Source of the DNA: Anabaena sphaerica FACHB-251
Lineage (GTDB): Bacteria > Cyanobacteriota > Cyanobacteriia > Cyanobacteriales > Nostocaceae
Reading direction: 5' to 3'
NCBI RefSeq assembly: GCF_014696825.1
Contig: NZ_JACJQU010000018.1
Coordinates: 1 to 64,000 of the forward strand
DNA: 64,000 bases
The number at the start of each line of letters is the position of its first letter. The first letter of the stretch is position 1. A model generated the notes under the pieces. The model had not been told where the DNA came from. It was given only the letters and a program-made list of their open reading frames with translations, and searched no databases. A program made the position numbers and the translations under genes. Positions 45,037 through 54,896 of the stretch are shown here, piece after piece.

Positions 45037-45324
45037 AGATCCCCGACTTTTTGTATCAATTAATAATTTATTTCACCAGATCAAAAAAGAAGTCGGGGAT
45101 CTGGCAAATCACCAATCACCAGTAAAAGAATAAGATCCCCGACTTCTTGTATCAATTAATAATTTATTTTGCCAGATCAAAAAAGAAGTCGGGGATCTGG
45201 CAAATCACCAATCACCAGTAAAAAAATAAGATTCCCGACTTCTTGTATCAATTAATAATTTATTTTGCCAGATCAAAAAAGAAGTCGGGGATCTGGCAAA
45301 TCACCAATCACCAATCACCAATCC
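45037..45324. repeat. Triple 96-bp tandem repeat of an AGATCCCCGACTTC palindrome
   Basis: Three units start at 45037, 45133 and 45229, each exactly 96 bp. Each holds arms AGATCCCCGACTTCTTG and AAGAAGTCGGGGATCT and a tail of CACCAAT heptamers. It fills the gap between nifJ and the dihydroorotate-dehydrogenase-like gene. The third unit starts AGATTCCCG instead of AGATCCCCG. Confidence 0.92.
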
Positions 45325-45339
45325 CCAATCCCCAAATTT

Positions 45340-46371
45340 ATGAATATAACAACAACATATCTCGGTTTAGAATTAAAATCTCCCCTTGTACCTTCAGCTT
45401 CTCCCCTCTCTCTCGAAGTTGATAACATCAAATTAATGGAAGATGCTGGTGCTGGTGCAGTAGTTATGCACTCGTTATTTGAAGAACAATTAACTTTAGA
45501 AAAATACGAACTGCATCATCATTTAACTTATGGTACAGAAAGTTTCCCAGAAGCTTTAACATATTTTCCTGAACCTACAAATTTCCGCGTTGGACCTGAA
45601 GAATATTTAGACCATATTCGCAAAGCAACAGAACAAGTAGATATTCCCATTATTGCTAGTTTAAATGGTTCTTCCTTGGGTGGTTGGACAGAATATGGTA
45701 AACTCATGCAAGAAGCAGGAGCATCTGCACTAGAATTAAATATTTATTATGTTCCCACTGACCCAGATTTAACAAGCGCACAAATCGAACAGAATTATAT
45801 TGATATTCTCTCATCTGTGAAAAGTGTAGTCACAATTCCTGTAGCTGTCAAACTCAGTCCCTATTTTACCAATATTGCAAATATGGCCAAGCGTTTAGAT
45901 CAAGCTGGGGCTGATGGGTTGGTATTATTTAACAGGTTCTATCAACCAGATATTAATTTAGAAACCTTGGATGTTGAACCTCATGTACTACTCAGTACAC
46001 CCCAAGCCATGCGTTTACCTCTGCGGTGGATAGCTATTCTCTATGGTCATATTCAGGGTAGTCTTGGTGCAACTAGCGGTATTCATAATACCCATGATGT
46101 GATAAAAATGCTGATGGTAGGAGCAGATGCAACTATGCTTTGTTCTGTGCTTTTACGACATGGAATTGATCATATTCGCTGTTTGGAAAAAGACCTAAGG
46201 GAATGGATGGAAACACACGAATATGAATCTGTTAAGCAAATGCAAGGTAGCATGAGTCAACTTAACTGTCCTAATCCTAGTGCCTTTGAACGCGCTCAGT
46301 ATATGAAGGCTTTGCAAAGTTATAAACCAGAATGGGGACGACACACACAGATGTCAACACACATGAGGTAA
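45340..46371 (+). CDS. Dihydroorotate dehydrogenase-like flavoprotein
   Basis: A 343-residue FMN-dependent TIM-barrel protein of the PyrD-like group. The start MNITTTYLGLELKSPLVPSASPLSLEVDNIKLMEDAGAGAVVMHSLFEEQ is typical, with IPIIASLNGSSLGGWTEYGKLMQEAGASALELNIYY, IPVAVKLSPYFTNI and GATSGIHNTHDVIKMLMVGADATMLCSVLL following. I start it at 45340; the frame is open further upstream only through the 96-bp repeats. Such genes commonly follow nifJ in cyanobacteria and other bacteria and may act in the PFOR pathway, not in pyrimidine synthesis. The true electron acceptor and substrate are unknown. Confidence 0.88.
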   Translation: MNITTTYLGLELKSPLVPSASPLSLEVDNIKLMEDAGAGAVVMHSLFEEQLTLEKYELHHHLTYGTESFPEALTYFPEPTNFRVGPEEYLDHIRKATEQVDIPIIASLNGSSLGGWTEYGKLMQEAGASALELNIYYVPTDPDLTSAQIEQNYIDILSSVKSVVTIPVAVKLSPYFTNIANMAKRLDQAGADGLVLFNRFYQPDINLETLDVEPHVLLSTPQAMRLPLRWIAILYGHIQGSLGATSGIHNTHDVIKMLMVGADATMLCSVLLRHGIDHIRCLEKDLREWMETHEYESVKQMQGSMSQLNCPNPSAFERAQYMKALQSYKPEWGRHTQMSTHMR

Positions 46372-46373
46372 TG

Positions 46374-46499
46374 GGGACTGGGGACTGGGGACTGGGGACT
46401 AGATATAAAGTTATTCTCCCCTACTCCTCTGCTCCCCTGCTCCTCTGCTCCCCTGCTCCCCTGCTCCCCTGCTCCCGGTTCCCGGTTCCCTGTTCCCTA
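46374..46499. repeat. Heptamer/octamer arrays before pfkA
   Basis: GGGGACT units (46374-46401) followed by CTCCCCTG/CTCCTCTG and GTTCCCG/CCCTGTTC units (46428-46499). They fill the whole gap between the dihydroorotate-dehydrogenase-like and phosphofructokinase genes, so the ribosome site of the latter lies in repeat DNA. Confidence 0.85.
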
Positions 46500-46501
46500 T
46501 T

Positions 46502-47566
46502 ATGAAAAAACGCATTGGTATTCTTACAAGTGGTGGTGACTGTCCTGGCCTCAATTGTGTAATTCGAGCAGTTGTTAGTCATGCGACACTTACTTTTAAT
46601 TGGGAAATTGTTGGTATTCCCTATGCTACCCAAGGTTTATTAGAACGGCAAACTATCCCCCTAAATTTGCATGGTTGGGACTTACGCGGTATTGACCCTT
46701 TAATTAATATGGGGGGAACGATTTTAGGCAGTATTAATAAAGGAGATACTTTAGCTTCTGCAAAGGAAATTTTAGCCAGTTATGAAGCATTAGGTTTAGA
46801 TGCTTTAATAGCGGTAGGTGGGGATGGTAGTTTAAAGATTATCCATGAGTTGTCCAACTTGGGTAATTGGAATTTAGTAGCTATTCCCAAAACAATTGAT
46901 AATGATGTAGCCTTAACAGAAAGATCAATAGGTTTTGATACGGCAGTAAATACAGTTGTTGATGCTATTAATCGTCTCACGTTTACGGCTGCAAGTCATG
47001 ACCGAGTGATGATTGTGGAAGTAATGGGACGCACTGCTGGTCATTTGGCTTTACACTCAGGTATTGCTGGTGGTGCAGATGTAATTTTAATTCCTGAAGT
47101 TCCTTATACTATTAAAGGTTTATGTAATCATCTTAGCCAATTGCGCGATCAATGGCGGCGAAAATTTGCCATCGTTGTCGTTGCTGAAGGTGCTACCCCT
47201 TGTTTAGAAGATTTGGATAATGTTGCTAGTTGCAGTTCTGCTAAATGTGGACGGGGTCAATATATTGCGGATCAAATTGCTAGTTGCAGTAGCAATTTAA
47301 TAGATACGAGAGTTTCTGTTTTGGGACATATTCAACGTGGTGGTATTCCCTCAGCTTTAGACCGTCTCACAGCTACAGTATTTGGTAAAACAGCAGTTGA
47401 TTTAATTGCCCAAGAAAAATATGATCAAATGTTAGCTTGGCAAAATGGACAAGCTGTAGCCGTTCCTATTCAAGATGCTTTAGATAAAAGTCCCTCACTT
47501 GTCGAGCCTAACTCTGATTTAGTACAAATTGCTCACTCTTTAGGCATATATGTGGGAGAGAATTAG
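46502..47566 (+). CDS. pfkA: ATP-dependent 6-phosphofructokinase
   Basis: A 354-residue phosphofructokinase. Landmarks: ILTSGGDCPGLNCVIRAV, DALIAVGGDGSLKIIHEL, the catalytic loop IPKTIDNDVALTERSIGFDTAVN and EVMGRTAGHLALHSGIAGGADVILIPEVPY, with the substrate region HIQRGGIPSALDR. GGDGS suggests ATP rather than PPi as donor. Heterocystous cyanobacteria lean on the oxidative pentose phosphate path but keep PFK for glycolysis. Its place after nifJ supports a dark or heterocyst carbon-use role. The entire upstream gap is heptamer repeats. Confidence 0.94.
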   Translation: MKKRIGILTSGGDCPGLNCVIRAVVSHATLTFNWEIVGIPYATQGLLERQTIPLNLHGWDLRGIDPLINMGGTILGSINKGDTLASAKEILASYEALGLDALIAVGGDGSLKIIHELSNLGNWNLVAIPKTIDNDVALTERSIGFDTAVNTVVDAINRLTFTAASHDRVMIVEVMGRTAGHLALHSGIAGGADVILIPEVPYTIKGLCNHLSQLRDQWRRKFAIVVVAEGATPCLEDLDNVASCSSAKCGRGQYIADQIASCSSNLIDTRVSVLGHIQRGGIPSALDRLTATVFGKTAVDLIAQEKYDQMLAWQNGQAVAVPIQDALDKSPSLVEPNSDLVQIAHSLGIYVGEN

Positions 47567-47597
47567 GGGTGATGGGGTGATGGGGAGAATAACCTTC

Positions 47598-47641
47598 TAC
47601 CTGTTCCCTGTTCCCTGTTCCCTGTTCCCTATTCCCTATTC
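47598..47641. repeat. CCCTGTT heptamer array
   Basis: CTGTTCCCTGTTCCCTGTTCC units then CCTATTC units. It lies between pfkA and the convergent CBS-PAS kinase and overlaps the last codons and stop of the kinase (47629-47631). Confidence 0.85.
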
Positions 47642-50600
47642 CGAATCACTTGACTTAAATTTCTTAGTAAATCATTTGCAGTGTAGGGTTTTAATAAAAC
47701 GGCTTGCGCTTTTGTCTCGGCTGATTCTGGTAATACCTCTATTGTACCCAGTCCACTACAAGCAATCACTTGTACATCTGGGTTCATTTTTTGCATAGTG
47801 CGAATGGCTGTAGCACCATCCATTTCCGGCATCATCATATCCATTAAAACCACACTGATTTGCTGTTTGTGTTGAGCATAAAGAGCGATCGCTTCAATGC
47901 CATTACTAGCAGTCAGAGTTTGATAATTGTTATTTTCCAGGATGATTTTAGTCACATCACAAATTTGAGGTTCATCATCTACTATCAAAATCAACTCTCC
48001 TTGTCCTGATTCTATTTCCAATTGCTCTAAACTAGGAAGTTGAGGAGATTCTACTGAGGGCAAGAATATCTTAAATGTACTTCCTTTATTCACTTGGCTA
48101 GAGACTGTGACAAAACCGTTATGACTTTTAATAATTCCTAACACAGTTGATAAACCTAATCCTGTTCCAGTTCCAATTTCTTTGGTGGTAAAAAATGGAT
48201 CAAAAATTCTATCTAATATTTCTGGTGACATCCCCATTCCTGTATCCTTGACAGTAATAACTATGTAATGTCCCACTTTAGATTCAAAATTCAACCGGCT
48301 ATATGCTTCATCAATAAACATATTTTCCGCAGAAATAGTCAGGAGACCACCTGCTGGCATAGCATCACGGGCATTAATTACTAGGTTCATCAATACCTGA
48401 TGTAGTTGTGTTGTGTCTCCCGAAACCGTCCAGAGGTCTTCGGATATCTGGGTGTTGAATTCGATAGATTTGCTAAATGTATGTTTAGCAATTTGAATAA
48501 TTTCCGCAATCAGATGTTTAATTTGTACAATTGTCCGCTCTCCTTTTAATCCCCGTGCAAAGGATAAAACTTGCTTAACTAAAGCCGCACCGCGTACAGC
48601 ATTATTTTCAATAATTGTCAATAGATGGGGATGGCGTGCTGGATCTTTGGCAAATCTGCCTTTGAGTAATTGCGCTGCGACTGAAATAGGTGTCAATATA
48701 TTATTCAAGTCGTGGGCAATACCACCAGCTAAAGTACCAATGCTTTCTAATCGCTGGGTGCGTAAAAACTGTTCTTCCAGTTGTTTCTTTTCTGTAATGT
48801 CAGTATCTACAATCAGGATGGATTTTGGTTGTCCATCGGCATCAAACATGAGTGTCCAACGACTTTCAACGATAATCTCCTGGCCAGATTTGGTTTGTTT
48901 ACGTAACTCACCTTGCCAAGTTCCCAACTTAACTACAGTTTTGAGCGCAGTTGCTTCGTGTTGTATTGAAGTGTTAGGGCAGAAAATATCCTGAAGGTTT
49001 CTACCCACAGCTTCATGCTTAGTCCAACCGTACATTCGCTCCGCACCTTGATTCCAGAATAAGATTTCTGTCTGGAAATCTCGCACAAAAATGGCATCGG
49101 TAGCGATATCTAATAAAGCAGCTTGCTCGTAGATTTTCTGTTCTTTTTCCTTGCGATCAGAGATATCTCTAGTTGTACCAATTATCCGTATGGGCTGACC
49201 TTGTTCGTCATAATAGACTTTTCCTCTAGTGCCTAACCAGTGTAGGCTGTCGTCAGGCCAAACAGCCCGATATTCAATGCCAAATTCGATTTTTTCTTCA
49301 ATGGCACGATTGAGAGCTTGAGTGAAAGGTTCAGTATCTTCAGGATGAACTAAATTTAAGAATCCTTGTAAGGATGATGGACACAAACTACCCTTTGGCA
49401 ATCCGTAAAGTGGGCCTATATGATCAGACCATATACAGTTATTGGTCGTCAGGTTCCAATCCCATATACCCATGTTGGCAGCTTCTAGAGCTAAAGTCAG
49501 TCGCGCTTCACTTTCCCTACGGAAAACTTCGGCTAGTTTCCGCTCAGTGATATCTTCTGTAATACTGCCATAGTAATCTAGCTCTCCTTGTTCATTCTTA
49601 ATGGGAAAGCATCTACTCCAAATCCAGCGGATTGCCCCATTGGGTTGGACAACACGATACTCTAAACTAGCCCCTTCACCCTTTTGATGACGCTCTTCTA
49701 TTTTTCCCAAAATGTAATCACGATCTTCTGGATGAATACCTTCCATCCAGGATTGCGGATTTTCCCTCAGACTTTGGCAAGAGCGACCCCATATTTTCTC
49801 ATAAGCCGGGTTAATATATAGAGTTTCCTTACCATCTTTAGAGGCCATCCAGATTACGGTATCAGTGTTTTCGGTAAAGTGTCGGAATTTCTCCTCACTC
49901 TTCTTTAGTGCTGCTTCTGCTAGTTGGCGTTCGGTGATATCTTCGGCAATGCCACCAAAGTATTGAATCTGTCCTTGTTCATTCAGGATGGGAAAGCATC
50001 TAGCGAAGATCCAGCGGATCGCTCCATCACTTTGTACAAGACGATACTCTAGAGTAGAAAGCTCTCCATTTTGAAGATTCCGCCGTGTTTCTGCCAAAAT
50101 GCGATCGCGATCTTCTGGATGAATAGATTCTGTCCACGATTGCGGATTTTCCCACAGACTTTGGCAGGAGCGACCCCATATTTTCTCATAAGCAGGATTT
50201 ACATATACAGTTTCGCCATTCTTGTATGATTTAATCCAGATTATCTGTGCTTGAATGTTTTCCCCAAATTGACGAAATATCTCCTCACTTTTCCGCAGTG
50301 CTGCTTCTGTCTGCTTGCGTTCTGTGATATCTTCACCAATGCCACCAAAGTATTGAATCTGCCCTTGTTCATTTTTGATGGGAAAGCGTCTGGACAATAA
50401 CCAGCGTATCGATCCATCAGGACGTATAATACGATGCTCTACACTGGCATTGCCACCCTTTTGAGCCTGCTCCTCCAACTCTAGCATCATGTGGTCAAGG
50501 TCTTCTGGATGAATTGCTTCTATCCAAGATTGAGGATTTTCCCGCAGACTTTGGCAGGAACGACCCCAAATTTTCTCATAAGCCTGGTTAATATAAAAGA

Positions 50601-51912
50601 TGTTGCTGCAATCTTGGGAACAAATCCATATATACGCTTCAATGTTTTCAGCAAATTGGCGAAATATATCTTCACTCTTCCGCAGTGCTGCTTCTGTTTG
50701 ATGGCGCTCTTTGATTTCTTGCTGCAAAGTTTGATTAACAACTACTAATTCTTTTGTGCGTTTTACTACTCGTTCCTCTAACTCTTGAGTGGCTCTGCTT
50801 AGAGATTCTTTAGCTTGCTTGCGTTCACTAATATTGCTCAATAACCAACTCCAGCCACTCTGTTGACCTTGGGGATCGTACATAGCAGCTACCCTCACAC
50901 CAGCAGGGAAGGGCGTTCCTTGTCGTGGTTGGATGCAAACTTCCCATTCTGGTAACTGTTGAAAATCTGCCAGATCAGATATCAAAGTATGACGCGCTTC
51001 GTCAGCAATAAACACCGTGATTGGCTTACCTACTAGGTACTTTTGGTGTACAGATAGTAAGGTCGATGCGGCATGATTGGCTTCTTGAATAATGCCCAAT
51101 TTATCCGTTACTAAATAACCATAAGGGGTAAATTCAAACAAATTTTGGTAACGTCGGCGTTCTAATTCTGCAATCTCATAAACAATAACCAGCCGTTCGT
51201 TTTGTTGGCGTATTTCTTCTTCAACTATTTTCAGTTCTTCTATAGTTTGGTGAAGTTCTTCGTTAATTTTAATTTCTTTGGCAACTTGTTCTACCACCAA
51301 TTTATGTAAGAAATAATCATTTTCACAGTATACTTCCTTTGTTTGCTGATTTGCGTACTGGCATTTAGCAGGTGTAGTTGTTGGCTTTTGTGACTCTTGG
51401 AGATATTGCTGTATGCTGTCGAGAATACCAACTATTTTTACTACATTCAACCCTTGCAACAGGCTAGATTCAGTTACTATTCCTACCAATTTTTCCCCAT
51501 CATCCACAATTGGTAGATGATCGATTCGATGGTGCTGCAAGATTGATAAGACTGTGGAAATATCCTGAAAAGCCGATTCTTCCAATGTGATGAGTTGTTG
51601 CGTCATCACTTCTGCAATTCTTGTCTTAGATAAATTCATACCCAAAACAGTTAGTTTCAATACATCCCTAAGCGTTAATATTCCTAATAACTGCCTTTCT
51701 TCTACTACCAAAACATAGCTACTTGCTTTTTGTTTCCCTTTGCTCCCTGGTAATGATTCTGAGGCATTGACGATTTCTAAGTCATTATTTTGTTCTTGAT
51801 TCATCAAGATAAGAGCATCCAATACCTGACTATCAGGGCTAATCGTCAAGGGATAACGATCAATAACTTGATGTAAATTTGGCAAAGCAATCAGCTGATC
51901 GTTTAATTGCAT
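47629..51912 (-). CDS. Hybrid histidine kinase: CBS pair-6 PAS-HisKA-HATPase-REC
   Basis: A 1427-residue soluble kinase. An N-terminal CBS pair (about residues 15-165, LTLRDVLKLTVLG and IDHLPIVDDGEKLVGIVTESSLLQGL) may sense adenine nucleotides. Six PAS/PAC units follow; three in the middle (about 410-790) are near-identical copies (KIWGRSCQSL.ENPQSW). The kinase core has His1067 (LAGGIAHDLNNILTP), an HATPase (DTGMGMSPEILDRIFDPFF, GTGTGLGLS) and a receiver with Asp1358 (LMDMMMPEMDG). The stop codon lies within the CCCTATT heptamer array at 47598-47641. It is convergent with pfkA. Target unknown. Confidence 0.92.
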   Translation of the reverse strand: MQLNDQLIALPNLHQVIDRYPLTISPDSQVLDALILMNQEQNNDLEIVNASESLPGSKGKQKASSYVLVVEERQLLGILTLRDVLKLTVLGMNLSKTRIAEVMTQQLITLEESAFQDISTVLSILQHHRIDHLPIVDDGEKLVGIVTESSLLQGLNVVKIVGILDSIQQYLQESQKPTTTPAKCQYANQQTKEVYCENDYFLHKLVVEQVAKEIKINEELHQTIEELKIVEEEIRQQNERLVIVYEIAELERRRYQNLFEFTPYGYLVTDKLGIIQEANHAASTLLSVHQKYLVGKPITVFIADEARHTLISDLADFQQLPEWEVCIQPRQGTPFPAGVRVAAMYDPQGQQSGWSWLLSNISERKQAKESLSRATQELEERVVKRTKELVVVNQTLQQEIKERHQTEAALRKSEDIFRQFAENIEAYIWICSQDCSNIFYINQAYEKIWGRSCQSLRENPQSWIEAIHPEDLDHMMLELEEQAQKGGNASVEHRIIRPDGSIRWLLSRRFPIKNEQGQIQYFGGIGEDITERKQTEAALRKSEEIFRQFGENIQAQIIWIKSYKNGETVYVNPAYEKIWGRSCQSLWENPQSWTESIHPEDRDRILAETRRNLQNGELSTLEYRLVQSDGAIRWIFARCFPILNEQGQIQYFGGIAEDITERQLAEAALKKSEEKFRHFTENTDTVIWMASKDGKETLYINPAYEKIWGRSCQSLRENPQSWMEGIHPEDRDYILGKIEERHQKGEGASLEYRVVQPNGAIRWIWSRCFPIKNEQGELDYYGSITEDITERKLAEVFRRESEARLTLALEAANMGIWDWNLTTNNCIWSDHIGPLYGLPKGSLCPSSLQGFLNLVHPEDTEPFTQALNRAIEEKIEFGIEYRAVWPDDSLHWLGTRGKVYYDEQGQPIRIIGTTRDISDRKEKEQKIYEQAALLDIATDAIFVRDFQTEILFWNQGAERMYGWTKHEAVGRNLQDIFCPNTSIQHEATALKTVVKLGTWQGELRKQTKSGQEIIVESRWTLMFDADGQPKSILIVDTDITEKKQLEEQFLRTQRLESIGTLAGGIAHDLNNILTPISVAAQLLKGRFAKDPARHPHLLTIIENNAVRGAALVKQVLSFARGLKGERTIVQIKHLIAEIIQIAKHTFSKSIEFNTQISEDLWTVSGDTTQLHQVLMNLVINARDAMPAGGLLTISAENMFIDEAYSRLNFESKVGHYIVITVKDTGMGMSPEILDRIFDPFFTTKEIGTGTGLGLSTVLGIIKSHNGFVTVSSQVNKGSTFKIFLPSVESPQLPSLEQLEIESGQGELILIVDDEPQICDVTKIILENNNYQTLTASNGIEAIALYAQHKQQISVVLMDMMMPEMDGATAIRTMQKMNPDVQVIACSGLGTIEVLPESAETKAQAVLLKPYTANDLLRNLSQVIRNRE

Positions 51913-52332
51913 AGGTAATAGTCGGTTTAAATTATCCTATTGATATCGGGGTAGTGTCAGAAAAAGTTTGTTTATAAAAAGGTTCTCAGACAGGAAGTTT
52001 GGGAATTTTAGAAGTAGGGTTCCTTTTTTTTTACTCAAAATAGTAACTTAATTCAACAGATTTAACAGGTAATAGAGTATAAAATAATCATTTGTATGGG
52101 AATATAACAGGGAAATTTTTTAGCTTCCAAATTCATTTTATGGTCTAAGGAGGCATATAAATAATATATTTTATGCTAAAGACTAGACCTTTTCCAGAAT
52201 TCATTTTATGTTATAATCAGGGGCTGGCTTAGATTTACATAAAAGTTAGAATACACACCTATCTTTGAATTTGCGATGCCTTCGGCGAGCGTAGCTGTAG
52301 CTATCGCAAAGACACCCAAAAATACATACAAC
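51913..52332. other. Intergenic gap with a terminator-like inverted repeat
   Basis: About 420 AT-rich bases with no gene. TTGCGAT (52271-52277) and ATCGCAA (52303-52309) frame the common Nostoc GCGAGCGTAGCTGTAGC repeat just beyond the carotenoid-oxidoreductase gene's 3' end. Confidence 0.5.
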
Positions 52333-53904
52333 CTAAAACCCCTCATTATACCACATAAACAATTTTGCAAGAGGTCTATTCTGTCGCACAGATTCCCCTG
52401 TCAACAATTCCACCACATCCATACCATTACCAATCACACCGGGTACACTGGGATATCCAGCACTCGCACCCACAAAAAACAAATTAGGTAACTCTGTGGC
52501 ATATCCCAAACGATTTAAACCCACCTGTTGGGGGATCAACTTGGCACCATAAATATTACCTTGGGGTTGTCCTAGATAAAATTCGCTAGTGGTGGGTGTA
52601 CCATAAACTTTCATGCGGGTGTATTTGTCCACGTCGGGAATCAAATCTTTCACACTGGTCATTATCTGCTGATAAACTTGCCGTTTTTTGGCTTTATAGG
52701 CTTTAGGGTCGGTTTTATGCAAAGATGCAAAAGGTTCATAGGCACAAACGGTAGCAATTTCTAAAACATGATGTCCTGCTGGTGCTATTCCTGGTGCATT
52801 AGTTTTCATGGTTGGACAAGACAGAAAAATCCAGGGACGACTGAGATTATCTTGCAGTTGTTGTTGATATTCTTGGTTGAGGTTGCCTGTGGGATAATAC
52901 CAGAGATTCCAGTTACCAATCCCATACTTTTGGGGATCGAAGTTGCTATCTAAACCCAGGTAAATATTAAATGCACTGGCTGAATATTCATAGTTGGTAA
53001 GGCGTTGAATTTCTCTGGGACTCAAAGCTTGATTATCGTGCATCAATTCTACTGTTAATTTGGGATCGATATCACTGATATAAGCTTGAGTGGCGCGATA
53101 TGTTTTACTATTAGCTGTAACACTGTGGACACTGTTGTTACTAACTTGAATATGGTCAACTGGGGTAGAATATTCAACTACACCACCATTCGCAGTAATT
53201 GCTTCAACAATAGTGTTAACAAACTGTTTAAAATGATGTTTGGGATAGTAAGCACCTTCTGAATAATCCCAAACTAAGGAAGTATGAGTAATCAGGGCGA
53301 TGTCGTTGGGTGGTAGGGCATAATCTCCACTTTGTCCTGCTAGTATGGCTTGCAGTTTGGGTGATAAACCGACATGGTTATATAAATCTTGTAATGTCCA
53401 AGTGCGTCTGGAAAATAAATGCCAATATTTGGGCAATTTCAACCAATCAGTCCATTTTTGATCAAACCAATGTACTTCCCTGACTATTTGCCGAATTTGT
53501 TGATGTAGTTGTTTAATTTCATCGCAGTAAAGGTTAATTGCGGTGGTTTCTTCAGGAAAGGTAGAAATTAAACGCGATCGCAAATTTTCCCACCCTAACG
53601 GGATTTTAAAATCTGCTTCTGGTGTGATGACTCTATCAATACAGTCAGGTTCAAGACTGTTAAAAGATACATTTCGCTGAATATAATTGAGAAATTGACC
53701 GATGGTTTTATCTTGACCACATTGGGAAATATAATGCACATCGGCACAAAAGCTATATGCACCATAATCAAAGGTGTGACAACATCCACCAGGTAAATAA
53801 TGTTTCTCTAAAACTGCAACTTTATATCCTTGTCGGCTTAAACAAGCTGCCGCTGAAAGTCCACCTAGTCCCGCTCCCATAATTACGTAATCGAAGATTT
53901 CCAT
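52333..53904 (-). CDS. Carotenoid-isomerase/phytoene-desaturase-like FAD oxidoreductase
   Basis: A 523-residue NAD(P)/FAD-dependent oxidoreductase. It opens with the dinucleotide-binding GAGLGGLSAAACLSRQGYKVAVLEKHYLPGGC and ends with a family-typical GNGMDVVELLTG motif near the C-terminus (VIGNGMDVVELLTGE). Overall it resembles the CrtH/CrtISO and retinol-saturase-like branch more than phytoene desaturase proper. It could isomerise or saturate a carotenoid or another isoprenoid; the substrate is not predictable. An AGGAGG lies eight bases upstream of the ATG at 53904. No other carotenoid gene is nearby. Confidence 0.85.
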   Translation of the reverse strand: MEIFDYVIMGAGLGGLSAAACLSRQGYKVAVLEKHYLPGGCCHTFDYGAYSFCADVHYISQCGQDKTIGQFLNYIQRNVSFNSLEPDCIDRVITPEADFKIPLGWENLRSRLISTFPEETTAINLYCDEIKQLHQQIRQIVREVHWFDQKWTDWLKLPKYWHLFSRRTWTLQDLYNHVGLSPKLQAILAGQSGDYALPPNDIALITHTSLVWDYSEGAYYPKHHFKQFVNTIVEAITANGGVVEYSTPVDHIQVSNNSVHSVTANSKTYRATQAYISDIDPKLTVELMHDNQALSPREIQRLTNYEYSASAFNIYLGLDSNFDPQKYGIGNWNLWYYPTGNLNQEYQQQLQDNLSRPWIFLSCPTMKTNAPGIAPAGHHVLEIATVCAYEPFASLHKTDPKAYKAKKRQVYQQIMTSVKDLIPDVDKYTRMKVYGTPTTSEFYLGQPQGNIYGAKLIPQQVGLNRLGYATELPNLFFVGASAGYPSVPGVIGNGMDVVELLTGESVRQNRPLAKLFMWYNEGF

Positions 53905-54258
53905 GTTATCCTCCTGGGTAATCTTGATTTCTAGTGATTTCAGTGGTGGGAAAAATCAAGTCAAAAGTCAAAATTGCAAATAACTGACCGGTGACAGTCA
54001 GGAGATATCTTTCTTCTGCCTCCCCTGCCTTCTGGTGTATGTTTTAGCTACTGAATTTAAGCTGGATTTATTCAAGCTATCAAAAGTTATCAGCTTTGTT
54101 TATTATTGTTTACGTTCCTTAATAAACGGGTGATTAACTTGATATGAAATAGGGGAGAAAAGAAATAATTTTTAATAGTTGAAAATCATAAAAATACACC
54201 CCGTTGCCGAAATATCTGTTAATATGTAAATGGGATTGCAGAGAACCTCTAAAGATAG

Positions 54259-54375
54259 ATGAAAGTGGTAACACTCGCCAAGGCAGGTGATCAGAGTAAA
54301 GCCAAACTAGGATATGAGGAAGAGGTGACTTTGGGAGGTTCGGGTAAAAACTGCAAAACCTGTAAACCAAAATAG
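54259..54375 (+). CDS. Candidate 38-residue Cys-containing small protein
   Basis: MKVVTLAKAGDQSKAKLGYE ... GGSGKNCKTCKPK, stop at 54373. It is basic with a Gly-Gly-Ser-Gly stretch and a CxxC near the end, and reads like a real coding sequence. A weak AAAG lies upstream, and a hairpin (AAGGGTCT / AGACCCTT, about 54416-54445) follows 40 bases after the stop. No family is recognised and no partner is adjacent. Chance is possible at this length. Confidence 0.35.
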   Translation: MKVVTLAKAGDQSKAKLGYEEEVTLGGSGKNCKTCKPK

Positions 54376-54415
54376 CTGAGGAGGAGTGCTTGGCAGAAAT
54401 AACCGCAGAAAACTG

Positions 54416-54446
54416 AAGGGTCTGGTTGATAACAACTAGACCCTTT
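54416..54446. terminator. Possible hairpin terminator
   Basis: AAGGGTCT and AGACCCTT arms with a 14-base loop, followed by only a short T run. It could end the transcript of the 38-codon ORF. Confidence 0.4.
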
Positions 54447-54568
54447 AGCTATGGTATTAATTACCCGGTAAAGCACGCAATTAAGGTCTAAAATTCCCAC
54501 AGATTCGACCTAAATTAAGGAAATTACAATGGTTAGACAGACATAAAAAGAAATATTCTTTTGCCTAT

Positions 54569-54661
54569 TAGATATCTGGTGAAAATTAAATATGCTTAAC
54601 CTGAAACCCTTTGTAGGGACAATTCATGAATTGTCCCTACAGCTTTTTCACCAGATATCTA
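54569..54661. repeat. Family A variant with a GGGACAATTCATGAATTGTCCC core
   Basis: Ends TAGATATCTGGTG / CACCAGATATCTA with a perfect different core hairpin. It starts a nested block of repeats that runs to 54958. Confidence 0.8.
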
Positions 54662-54896
54662 TTAGACCTCTCCGGAAATATGGTAGAGACGCAATACTGT
54701 TCGGTTAAGCGAAAAAACAAAAATTGCGTAGGTTGGGTTGAGGAACGTTCACGCAGTGTGCCGAAGGCATAACCCAACATTTACAAGGGCTTGTTGGGTT
54801 TCACTTTGTACCCTACGGGAAGCAAGCTACAACCCAACCTACAAAAACTTTTTCACCAGATATCTATTAGACCTCTCCGAAAATATGGTAGAGACG
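54643..54896. repeat. Family B element flanked by a 49-bp direct repeat
   Basis: The 49 bases at 54643-54691 recur at 54848-54896 with one mismatch, and a truncated family B element (54693-54847) lies exactly between them. The left copy is broken part-way through a family A repeat that is complete at 54868-54958. Confidence 0.85.

Noticed and set aside
45037-45324. CRISPR-like array
   Set aside because: Units are tandem with no variable spacers between them; no cas gene present.
45265-45339. Upstream extension of the dihydroorotate-dehydrogenase-like frame
   Set aside because: The extra residues are translated from the tandem 96-bp repeat; the family start motif begins at MNITTTYLG.
54134-54500. 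Two overlapping minus-strand ORFs of 78 and 69 codons
   Set aside because: Low-complexity, no motif, no ribosome site; they lie opposite the better plus-strand 38-codon ORF.
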